In this document: positions 1 to 6,864 of the stretch, one piece after another
Position numbering within the stretch: the stretch's first letter is position 1
Layout: every line of letters begins with the position of its first letter
Source: Rhodobacteraceae bacterium UBA6213
GTDB lineage: Bacteria; Pseudomonadota; Alphaproteobacteria; Rhodobacterales; Rhodobacteraceae
Assembly (NCBI GenBank): GCA_002421605.1
Contig: DISJ01000008.1
Span: 1 to 32,503, forward strand
Length of the DNA stretch: 32,503 nucleotides
Direction: 5' to 3'
Position numbers and translations under genes: made by a program
The notes under the pieces: generated by a model
What the model saw: the letters and a program-made list of their open reading frames with translations, nothing else
What the model was told of the DNA's origin: nothing
Database searches by the model: none

Positions 1-1017
1 GACGTATTTCCGGACAACGTCCTCCATCTTGTCCTTTATGGTCACCTTGATGTTCAGTCTTCGGCCCCACGAGCCGAGGCGGACCTCGGCCTCGACTACC
101 GCCGCCATCGTGATCTCGACGTCCTCGAGATCCGGACAATCCAGATCGAAGGAAGACCTGAAGCGTTCGAGGTTGAATTCGCGGCGGGTCAACGGCTTGG
201 TCGACGGCGGGCGCCCTAGAACGACCTCCGCGAAGACCTTAGAGGTCTTTTCGCGAACGTCGCTGCTGGCAGACGCGACCTCGATTTTCTTCAGCTGGGG
301 TGTGTAGATCAGGACAGCCTCATGCGAGGGCCTGTAGTAATGGACGGTCCAGCCCCCTTCCTCGCGATGATTGTCGATACTCGACAGGGGCCCGGGATGG
401 CGCAGGGCGACCATGAAGGACGGCGGATAGTTGGCGGTCTCGGGCAATTCGAGGACGGACGCGGTGACCTTGCCCTTCAGTCCCAGAGCTTCCTGAACAG
501 CGTCACAGAGCTTCTCGTCAGGAATTCCGTCTGTGTCGGCAACAGAAGCGTGGTCGAAGTCCACTTCGCAGCAAGTGTAGTACGTCCGCCGTTCTCGATA
601 GCGCCGCGCGGCATAGAAGCTCTGGGCGTCATGGAAGTGCATCGGGAAGACCGTGCGCATCCAGATGCTCTTGCACAGCAGGTCAGGCTGGGACTCATAC
701 TGGTCGTAGTCGACATTCTGCAGCCGTTGGCCCGCAACCGTTTCGAGTGAGGTCGCTCCCTTGTCCTGGCCCATGTCGAGCAGAGCGCCAGCGATGCCCT
801 CAAGTAGCCCGATGATTTCCTTGTCCTCCGAACGCAGGTACGCACTCAGCGCTGCCTTGCCCTGATCATCGGTCGTGCCCTCAGTGATTTCCGGCGGAGC
901 GAGAAGAGTGTCGTCAGGCCGTTTGAAGCTGGCGAGAAACCGCCGGACCAGCGCAGCGGGGGCGCCCTGAAGGATACTCCCGAGGTTCGGTCCGAATTCG
1001 CTCTTCCTCCGCGCCAT
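1..1017 (-). CDS. Unknown protein, N-terminal 339 residues (runs off the left edge)
   Basis: Reading the minus strand from an ATG at 1017 gives an open frame of 339 codons without a stop, continuing past position 1, so the C-terminus is missing. The protein starts MARRKSEFGPNLGSILQGAP. It is soluble-looking, with no signal peptide or membrane segment. It has a charged N-terminal part, a central stretch rich in His, Tyr and Cys (FPMHFHDAQSFYAARR, then RTYYTCCEVDFDHAS), and a C-terminal part rich in beta-type sequence. I do not recognise a family. It is divergent from the recombinase cassette across about 190 bp, so both may be controlled from that gap. Its place at the outer side of a recombinase and restriction island makes an accessory or defence role possible, but that is inference only. 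Confidence 0.6.
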   Translation of the reverse strand, partial: MARRKSEFGPNLGSILQGAPAALVRRFLASFKRPDDTLLAPPEITEGTTDDQGKAALSAYLRSEDKEIIGLLEGIAGALLDMGQDKGATSLETVAGQRLQNVDYDQYESQPDLLCKSIWMRTVFPMHFHDAQSFYAARRYRERRTYYTCCEVDFDHASVADTDGIPDEKLCDAVQEALGLKGKVTASVLELPETANYPPSFMVALRHPGPLSSIDNHREEGGWTVHYYRPSHEAVLIYTPQLKKIEVASASSDVREKTSKVFAEVVLGRPPSTKPLTRREFNLERFRSSFDLDCPDLEDVEITMAAVVEAEVRLGSWGRRLNIKVTIKDKMEDVVRKYV

Positions 1018-1208
1018 GAACTCACCTCAATGAACAACTGCTCTCGATTGATTCAACCCACGATAATCATGGACATATCCGTGATCGGCAAGCCCTGATG
1101 TTCTCTCCCTGTTCGCATTTCTGCATTCCGTTCTTCTGAGATGTCCTGTCCCGGGCGGCTGGGTGGCTTTTGATCGGTAACGACACCACCGAGCATAGCC
1201 ACCGAGAC

Positions 1209-1412
1209 ATGAAACGCCCGAACCCGCTCCCTCCCGACCACATGACGCCCGCCGAGCGCCGCGCCGAGCTCTGCGGCCTGTTGGCGCTCGGGCTTGTTCG
1301 GTTGCGCATGCGGGAGAAGGGTGAAGTATCTGACGATACTGGAGAAAGTTACCTACACTATCCGCCCGACCAATGCCGTCATGCAACTCCAACTCACCGG
1401 AGAAATGCATGA
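1209..1412 (+). CDS. Small conserved protein of the recombinase cassette
   Basis: This 67-aa protein contains TPAERRAELCGLLALGLVRL and a C-terminal part ending LHYPPDQCRHATPTHRRNA. From memory this resembles a small protein often found just before DUF2924 and large serine recombinase genes in alphaproteobacteria; its function is not known. Its stop codon overlaps the start of the DUF2924 gene by 4 nt (ATGA at 1409-1412), which argues strongly that it is real and translationally coupled. ATG 1209 is chosen as start; an internal ATG at 1242 (MTPAERR) is possible, and neither has a strong ribosome-binding site. A role in recombination or element maintenance is inferred from position only. Confidence 0.65.
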   Translation: MKRPNPLPPDHMTPAERRAELCGLLALGLVRLRMREKGEVSDDTGESYLHYPPDQCRHATPTHRRNA

Positions 1413-1864
1413 CGACCCACGATCCGATACCCGCGCGCCTGGCCGCGCTCAAGACCGCGACGACGCCAGAGTTGAAGCAGCAGTGGCGCGACCTGTTCGA
1501 CAACGAGCCGCCGCCGTTCAATCGCCGGTACCTGGAAAGCCGCCTGGCCTACCGCATCCAGGAACTCGCCTATGGCGGGCTGAAGCCGGAGACGATCCGG
1601 CGCCTTGAGCGGCTTGGCGAGGAACTGGACGGCGGGGACAAGAGGAAGCGCGGCATCCGCGCCGATCGCGACCGCCCGATCACCGGCACGCGGCTGCTGC
1701 GCGAATGGCAGGGTGTCGAGCAGATCGTCACCGTCACCGCTGATGGCTTCGAATGGCAGGGGCGACCCTACAAGTCGCTGTCCGCCATCGCCCGCGCCAT
1801 CACCGGCACGCGTTGGAACGGGTGGACCTTCTTCGGGCTGAAGAACCACAGGGGGCGGACATGA
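1409..1864 (+). CDS. DUF2924 family protein
   Basis: The protein has 151 aa. It begins MTTHDPIPARLAALK and carries the DUF2924 pattern: an N-terminal helical part (LKQQWRDLFDNEPPPFNRRY, then LAYRIQELAYGGL), a basic linker with GTRLLREWQG, and a C-terminal part (GFEWQGRPYKSLSAIARAIT, then GTRWNGWTFFGL). The C-terminal part resembles a small DNA-associated fold seen in phage and recombinase contexts. DUF2924 genes commonly lie next to large serine recombinases, as here. Both ends overlap neighbours by 4 nt. The function is unknown; a DNA-binding accessory to the recombinase is plausible. A start 36 nt upstream is possible, but the ATG at 1409 gives the coupled ATGA arrangement seen throughout this cassette. 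Confidence 0.8.
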   Translation: MTTHDPIPARLAALKTATTPELKQQWRDLFDNEPPPFNRRYLESRLAYRIQELAYGGLKPETIRRLERLGEELDGGDKRKRGIRADRDRPITGTRLLREWQGVEQIVTVTADGFEWQGRPYKSLSAIARAITGTRWNGWTFFGLKNHRGRT

Positions 1865-3186
1865 CGAAGCCGCCGGAAAAATCGAAGGTCGTCCGCAAGC
1901 TGCGGTGCGCCGTCTACACCCGGAAGTCCTCCGAGGAAGGGCTTGAGCAGGAGTTCAACAGCCTCCACGCTCAGCGGGAGGCATGCGAAGCCTACATCGC
2001 CAGCCAGCGCTCCGAGGGCTGGGTGCTGGTCCGCGATCAGTATGACGACGGCGGCATTTCGGGCGGCACGCTGGAACGCCCCGGCCTGCAGCGTCTGCTG
2101 GAGGATATCGAAGACGGGCTGGTCGATGTGGTCGTCGTCTACAAGATCGACCGCCTCAGCCGCTCGCTGGCCGATTTCGCCAAGCTGGTCGAGGTGTTCG
2201 ACCGAAACGGGGTGACCTTCGTTTCGGTCACGCAGTCGTTCAACACCACCACGTCGATGGGGCGGCTGACCCTGAACATCCTGCTGTCGTTCGCCCAGTT
2301 CGAGCGGGAGGTGACGGCCGAGCGCATCCGCGACAAGGTCGCCGCCTCTCGGCGCAAGGGCATGTGGATGGGTGGGGTGCCGCCCTACGGATACCGCGTG
2401 GAAAACCGCAAACTAGTGGTGGACGAGGAAGCCGCAGCGCACGTCCGCTGGATCTTCGCCCGCTTCCTCGAGATCGGGTCCTGCACGGAACTGGCCCGGG
2501 AGGTCGGCGCGCGGGGCCTCAGCACGCCGCGCGGCAACAGGATCGACAAGAAATACATCTATCGGGTGCTGAACAACCGAGCCTACATCGGTGAGGCGGT
2601 CCACAAGGGCGAGAGCTATCCCGGCGAGCACAACGCGATCATCGGCCCCGAGATGTGGGATCGCGTCCACGCGATCCTGCAGGAGAGCCCCCGGAAGCGC
2701 GCCGCTCGCACACGCGCTGACACACCCGCGCTGCTGAAGGGGCTACTGTTCGGTCCCGATGGCGCTGCGTTCTCACCGACGCATACTCGAAAGGGGGATC
2801 GTCTCTACCGCTACTATGTCAGTCAGACCGTGCTGAAGCATGGTGCTGGGTCGTGTCCAGTCGGCCGCGTGCCCGCGGGCGATGTCGAGGCGGCGGTGAT
2901 CGACCAGCTTCGCGCCGTGTTTCGCCAGCCCGAGATCGTGGCGGGGACTTGGAAGGCGGCGAGCGCCCACGCCGCCGACATCACCGAGGCCGACGCCCGT
3001 GCGGCCCTGAACCAACTCGATCCGCTTTGGGACGAACTTTTCCCCGCCGAGCAGGCGCGCATCGTAGCGCAGCTGGTCGAGCGCGTCGATATCGGCACGG
3101 ACGGATTGAACGTCCGGCTGCGCGTCGACGGCCTCGGCGGCCTCGCGCGTGAGATGCGGGCCGGAGACGTGGGAGCAGCCGCATGA
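1861..3186 (+). CDS. Large serine recombinase (site-specific integrase/resolvase)
   Basis: The protein has 441 aa. The N-terminal resolvase domain (about 15-160) has the catalytic serine Ser23 in YTRKSS, the DRLSR motif at 97-101, and the long E helix around FAQFEREVTAERIRDK. The Recombinase domain follows (about 172-275, GGVPPYGYRVENRKLVVDEE, then YIYRVLNNRAYIGE). After it comes a zinc-ribbon-like segment (295-335) that keeps the SPTHTRKGDRLYRYYV core but has lost the usual CxxC pairs; only Cys332 remains. Large serine recombinases catalyse integration and excision of mobile elements through a serine-DNA intermediate. The start at 1861 overlaps the DUF2924 stop (ATGA); an upstream in-frame extension lies wholly inside DUF2924 and is rejected. 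The gene is probably what moved this island. Confidence 0.93.
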   Translation: MTKPPEKSKVVRKLRCAVYTRKSSEEGLEQEFNSLHAQREACEAYIASQRSEGWVLVRDQYDDGGISGGTLERPGLQRLLEDIEDGLVDVVVVYKIDRLSRSLADFAKLVEVFDRNGVTFVSVTQSFNTTTSMGRLTLNILLSFAQFEREVTAERIRDKVAASRRKGMWMGGVPPYGYRVENRKLVVDEEAAAHVRWIFARFLEIGSCTELAREVGARGLSTPRGNRIDKKYIYRVLNNRAYIGEAVHKGESYPGEHNAIIGPEMWDRVHAILQESPRKRAARTRADTPALLKGLLFGPDGAAFSPTHTRKGDRLYRYYVSQTVLKHGAGSCPVGRVPAGDVEAAVIDQLRAVFRQPEIVAGTWKAASAHAADITEADARAALNQLDPLWDELFPAEQARIVAQLVERVDIGTDGLNVRLRVDGLGGLAREMRAGDVGAAA

Positions 3187-3572
3187 CCCGCGGAGCACCG
3201 ATCCCCGAGACGGTAACACTCCACGTCCCGTTCCTGGTCGTGAAGCGCGGCGGGCGGAAAGAAATGCAACTGCCGAACGGCGCCGCGCCGCCACGCCGGA
3301 CGGACAACACGCTGGTCAAGGCGCTGGCGCGGGCGTTCCGCTGGAAGCGCCTGCTGGAGTCGGGCGAGTACGCCACCATCGCCGAACTGGCCGAGCGCGA
3401 GGGGATCGCACCCTCCTACATGACCCGCATCCTTCGGCTCACGCAACTTGAGCCTGGCATCGTCGTGGCGGTTCTCGATGGACGGCAGGGCGATGCCGTT
3501 AAGCTTGCGCGACTTATGGACCCGTTCCCGATCAGCTGGATCGAGCAGAAGAACATCTTCTCCGGCACCTGA
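3183..3572 (+). CDS. HTH protein of the recombinase cassette, possible directionality or regulatory factor
   Basis: The protein has 129 aa and is basic. It has a helix-turn-helix at about residues 65-87 (TIAELAEREGIAPSYMTRIL) resembling KorB/ParB-type HTHs, followed by a helix with PGIVVAVLDG. It overlaps the recombinase stop by 4 nt, so it is the fourth gene of the coupled cassette. Small DNA-binding proteins made together with a serine integrase can act as recombination directionality factors or as repressors; which applies here cannot be read from sequence. The next 90 bp contain no gene and lead to the antitoxin promoter region. Confidence 0.75.
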   Translation: MTRGAPIPETVTLHVPFLVVKRGGRKEMQLPNGAAPPRRTDNTLVKALARAFRWKRLLESGEYATIAELAEREGIAPSYMTRILRLTQLEPGIVVAVLDGRQGDAVKLARLMDPFPISWIEQKNIFSGT

Positions 3573-3615
3573 TCACCTCGCTGCACAATCTCACGCCACT
3601 GCTGCTATTGCTTCA

Positions 3616-3634
3616 TTGGGCCAAATTGGCCAAA
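3616..3634. promoter_or_regulatory. Tandem palindromes, candidate operator of the antitoxin-hsd operon
   Basis: Two adjacent palindromes lie here: TTGGGCCAA at 3616-3624 and TTGGCCAA at 3626-3633. Their centres are about 9-10 bp apart, close to one helical turn. The inner part also reads as a perfect 13-bp inverted repeat, GGCCAAATTGGCC, at 3619-3631. The site ends about 30 bp before the antitoxin ATG at 3663, inside the only non-coding gap upstream of the operon. Phd/YefM antitoxins bind paired palindromes at their own promoters, so this is a good candidate operator. Binding is inferred. Confidence 0.45.
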
Positions 3635-3662
3635 AGTGGTGAAGGTATAGGCGGGGAGTCGG

Positions 3663-3860
3663 ATGCAGACCCTTAGCGCGAAAGACGCGAAGTACGGCTT
3701 CGGACGTTTGATCGACCTCGCCCGAGCCGAGCCGGTGGCGGTGGCCAAGCACGGGCGGACGGTCGTCGTCGTGTTGGCCGTCGAGGAATATGAACGGCTG
3801 AAGGCGGTCGAGGCCAGCGCAGCCCCCAAAGCCCCCGGTGGCGCTCAGAGTGAAGAATGA
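3663..3860 (+). CDS. Orphan Phd/YefM-family antitoxin, first gene of the hsd operon
   Basis: The protein has 65 aa. Its N-terminal half matches the PhdYeFM DNA-binding fold: MQTLSAKDAKYGFGRLIDLA, then EPVAVAKHGRTVVVVLAVEE and YERL, the usual 'pVxVtkhGrpvavlvs.eeYerl' pattern. The C-terminal tail (51-65), where toxin binding would occur, is short and Ala/Pro-rich. A ribosome-binding site GGGGAG sits 5 nt before the ATG. No toxin gene follows. Instead the stop overlaps the start of hsdM1 by 4 nt (ATGA, 3857-3860). Antitoxins of this family are dimeric DNA-binding proteins that repress their own operon, so this gene may act as a transcriptional controller of the restriction-modification system. 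Alternatives are a relic of a toxin-antitoxin pair or an antitoxin acting on a distant toxin. Confidence 0.8.
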   Translation: MQTLSAKDAKYGFGRLIDLARAEPVAVAKHGRTVVVVLAVEEYERLKAVEASAAPKAPGGAQSEE

Positions 3861-5368
3861 ACGATTCCTTGAACAATGGTCTGCAGTTGAAATCTGCGAT
3901 GTGGGACGCCGCGAATACTCTTCGCGGCTCAGCTGTCGATCGCACCGACTGGAAGGGCTACATTCTGCCCTTGCTGTTCTTCAAGCGCATCTCCGACGTC
4001 TGGGACGAAGAGACGGCTGAGGCTCGGGAGATCTATGGCGAAGCGGACCCCTCCCTGTTTCCGGAGGTGCACCGTTTCGTGCTGCCTGAAGGCTGTCACT
4101 GGAACGACATCAGAGAAGTTCCGGCCAACGTCGGCGCGGCCCTCCAGAAGGCCATGCAGGAGATCGAGCGAGCCAATCCGGACACGCTGTTCCGCGTATT
4201 CGGGTCGGCGGACTGGGGCAACAAGGAGAAGTTTTCCGACGAGTTGCTGAAGGATTTGATCGAGGGGTTCTCCGAGATCGGGCTCGGCAACACCACCGTC
4301 AGCACTGACGTGCTGGGCGACGCCTACGAATATCTGGTAGGCAAGTTCGCCGACGTCACCCGCCGAAATAAGGCAGGCGAGTTCTACACTCCGCGCAGCG
4401 TCGTGCGCATGATGGTCGAGATCCTCGACCCTCAGGAGAGCGAAAGCATCTACGACCCCGCCTGCGGCACGGGCGGTATGCTGCTCGGGGCTATCGAGCA
4501 TGTGATGCGCAAGGGCGGCGATCCGCGCACCTTCTACGGCAAGATCTACGGCCAGGAGAAGAACCTGACCACGGCCGCGATCGCCCGGATGAACCTTGTC
4601 CTGCACGGGATCGAGGACTTCCAGGTGGCCCGTGAGGACACGTTGCGGAACCCGGCCTTCACGGATTCCAGCACCGGCGGCCTTGCCACCTTCGACTGCC
4701 TCATCGCGAACCCACCGTTTTCGCTGAAGGAATGGGGACGTGACCTGTGGGAGGCCGACCCCTGGGGCCGAGCCCAATACGGCATCCCGCCTGAAAGCTA
4801 CGGCGACTATGCCTTCGTCCAGCACATGATCGCATCCATGGCGCCGACCGGTAACAGCCGCATGGCCGTCGTCCTGCCACAGGGCGCCCTGTTTCGGAAG
4901 TCTGCCGAGGGCTCGATCCGGCAGGCCCTGCTGGAAAAGGACATGGTCGAGGCGGTCATCGGCCTTGCGCCAAACCTGTTCTACGGCACGCAGTTGGCCG
5001 GATGTGTCGTCATCCTGCGCCGCAAGAAGCCCGAAGACCGCAAGAACAAGGTCCTGATCATCGACGCCTCCAGTCTCTTCCGCAAAGGGCGGGCGCAGAA
5101 CTTCCTCGATCAGGAGCACAGCAACCAGATCGTTGCCTGGTACCGCGCGTTCGCGGATGTCGAGGATCGTGCCAAGGTGGCGACGCTGGACGAGATCAAG
5201 AAGGAAGGCTGGACGCTGAACATCTCGCGTTACGTCCTGCCGCCCATCGGCCAGGACATCCCGCCGCTCCCCGAAGCCGTCGAGGCGTTCAAGACAGCGC
5301 TGGCCGACGCTCGGGCGGCCGAGGATCACCTGCGCAAGGTGCTGGTCGAAGGAGGCTGGCTGCAATGA
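3857..5368 (+). CDS. hsdM: Type I restriction-modification DNA methyltransferase subunit, copy 1
   Basis: The protein has 503 aa, a normal HsdM length. The N-terminal HsdM_N helical domain (about 10-155) contains WKGYILPLLFFKRISDVWDE. The N6-adenine methyltransferase domain follows, with GEFYTPRSVV (174-183), SAM-binding motif I DPACGTGGML (200-209) and catalytic motif IV NPPF (285-288). With HsdS it methylates adenines in the bipartite recognition site, and with HsdR it forms the restriction complex. It overlaps the antitoxin by 4 nt and the second hsdM by 4 nt. All catalytic motifs are intact. It differs clearly from its neighbour in motif I (A versus T) and motif IV (NPPF versus NPPY), so this is not a recent duplication. 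Confidence 0.96.
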   Translation: MNDSLNNGLQLKSAMWDAANTLRGSAVDRTDWKGYILPLLFFKRISDVWDEETAEAREIYGEADPSLFPEVHRFVLPEGCHWNDIREVPANVGAALQKAMQEIERANPDTLFRVFGSADWGNKEKFSDELLKDLIEGFSEIGLGNTTVSTDVLGDAYEYLVGKFADVTRRNKAGEFYTPRSVVRMMVEILDPQESESIYDPACGTGGMLLGAIEHVMRKGGDPRTFYGKIYGQEKNLTTAAIARMNLVLHGIEDFQVAREDTLRNPAFTDSSTGGLATFDCLIANPPFSLKEWGRDLWEADPWGRAQYGIPPESYGDYAFVQHMIASMAPTGNSRMAVVLPQGALFRKSAEGSIRQALLEKDMVEAVIGLAPNLFYGTQLAGCVVILRRKKPEDRKNKVLIIDASSLFRKGRAQNFLDQEHSNQIVAWYRAFADVEDRAKVATLDEIKKEGWTLNISRYVLPPIGQDIPPLPEAVEAFKTALADARAAEDHLRKVLVEGGWLQ

Positions 5369-6864
5369 GCGGGCTGACCCAGCGCGAACTCGAAAGCTAT
5401 CTATGGGGTGCAGCCACCTTGCTGCGTGGCCTCATCGATGCCAGCGACTACAAGCAGTACATCTTTCCGTTGCTGTTCTTCAAACGTCTGTCCGACGTCT
5501 GGGACGGGGATTATCAGGACGCCCTCGATGAAACCGGTGACGATGGCTATGCCACCGCCACCGCCAACGACCGCTTCGTGATCCCCGAAGGTGCGCACTG
5601 GAACGACGTGCGCGCTGCGCCGCGCGATGTCGGCCGGGCGCTGCTGTCGGCGTTCCTTGCGATTGAGGCCGCGAACCCGGAGCGCCTGCATGGCGTCTTC
5701 GGCAACGCGAACTGGACCGACAAGGCCCAGACGCCCGACAGCACGCTGAAGAACCTGATCGAGCATTTCTCCAAGCACGATCTGACCCTTGCCGCCGTGC
5801 CTGAGGATGAGCTTGGCAACGGCTATGAATACCTGATCAAGAAATTCGCCGACGACAGCGGCCACACGGCGCAGGAGTTCTACACCAACCGCACCCTCGT
5901 CCATCTGATGGCACAGATGCTGGAGCCCCTGCCGGGCGAGAGCATCTATGACCCGACCTGCGGCACCGGCGGCATGCTCATTTCCTGCCTGGCCGAGGTG
6001 AAACGGCGCGGGGGCGACATCCGCACCACCGGCCTTTACGGGCAGGAGCTGATCACCATCACCGCCGCCATCGCGCGGATGAACCTCGTCATCCATGGCG
6101 TGGACGATTTCCACATCGCCAGCGGCAACACGCTGGCCACGCCCGCCTTCGTACAAGGCGACCGGCTGCGCAACTTCGACGTGGTCCTCGCCAACCCGCC
6201 CTATTCCATCAAGAAATGGAACCGCGGCGCGTGGGAGCAGGATGCCTGGGGCCGCAACTTCCTTGGCACCCCGCCGCAGGGGCGGGCGGATTATGCCTTC
6301 TTCCAGCACATCCTGTCGTCGATGCACCCGCAAACCGGCCGCTGCGCGATCCTGTTCCCGCATGGCGTGCTGTTCCGCAACGAAGAGGCCGAGATGCGGC
6401 GCAGGCTGGTGGAATCCGACCGGGTCGAATGCGTGCTCGGGCTTGGGCCAGGGCTGTTCTACAACTCACCGATGGAGGCCTGCGTGGTGATCTGCCGGTC
6501 TCAGAAGCCTGAAGCGCGCAAGGGGCGCATCCTGTTCATCGACGCGGTGGCCGAGATTGCGCGCGAACGGGCGCAAAGCTTTCTGCGCCCCGAACATCAG
6601 GCGCGCATCCTGTCAGCCTATCACGCCTTTGCGGATGATCCCGGCTTTGCCGCGGTGGCGGAGGTGGCCGATGTGCTAGCGGCGGACGGCAACCTGTCGA
6701 TTGCGCGGTATGTGAAGCGGCACAAGGCGGCGGTGGCGGGTGGCGCCACGCTGGCGGCGACCTGGGCGGCGTTTGATGAGGATGGGCGCGAGTTCTGGAC
6801 GGACATGGACGCGCTGGTGGACATGCTCGATGGCCTGACGCTTGCGGAGGATGCCGATGCTTGA
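5365..6864 (+). CDS. hsdM: Type I restriction-modification DNA methyltransferase subunit, copy 2
   Basis: The protein has 499 aa and is a second full-length HsdM directly after the first. The HsdM_N domain contains YKQYIFPLLFFKRLSDVWDG. The methyltransferase domain has EFYTNRTLVHLMAQML, motif I DPTCGTGGML (196-205) and motif IV NPPY (277-280), all intact. The start at 5365 overlaps the hsdM1 stop (ATGA). The 3' end overlaps hsdS by 8 nt, so all subunits are probably translated in a coupled way. Standard type I systems use one HsdM gene whose product is present twice per HsdS; two distinct M genes suggest an M1-M2-S complex or alternative complexes. An upstream in-frame extension lies inside hsdM1 and is not used. 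Confidence 0.96.
   Translation: MSGLTQRELESYLWGAATLLRGLIDASDYKQYIFPLLFFKRLSDVWDGDYQDALDETGDDGYATATANDRFVIPEGAHWNDVRAAPRDVGRALLSAFLAIEAANPERLHGVFGNANWTDKAQTPDSTLKNLIEHFSKHDLTLAAVPEDELGNGYEYLIKKFADDSGHTAQEFYTNRTLVHLMAQMLEPLPGESIYDPTCGTGGMLISCLAEVKRRGGDIRTTGLYGQELITITAAIARMNLVIHGVDDFHIASGNTLATPAFVQGDRLRNFDVVLANPPYSIKKWNRGAWEQDAWGRNFLGTPPQGRADYAFFQHILSSMHPQTGRCAILFPHGVLFRNEEAEMRRRLVESDRVECVLGLGPGLFYNSPMEACVVICRSQKPEARKGRILFIDAVAEIARERAQSFLRPEHQARILSAYHAFADDPGFAAVAEVADVLAADGNLSIARYVKRHKAAVAGGATLAATWAAFDEDGREFWTDMDALVDMLDGLTLAEDADA

Noticed and set aside
322..750. Plus-strand frame of 142 codons opposite the left-edge gene
   Set aside because: It is antisense to a longer continuous minus-strand frame with sensible composition and lacks a ribosome-binding site or family look.
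3929..5365. Minus-strand frame of 478 codons opposite hsdM1
   Set aside because: It mirrors the third-position GC pattern of hsdM1 and has no recognisable domain.
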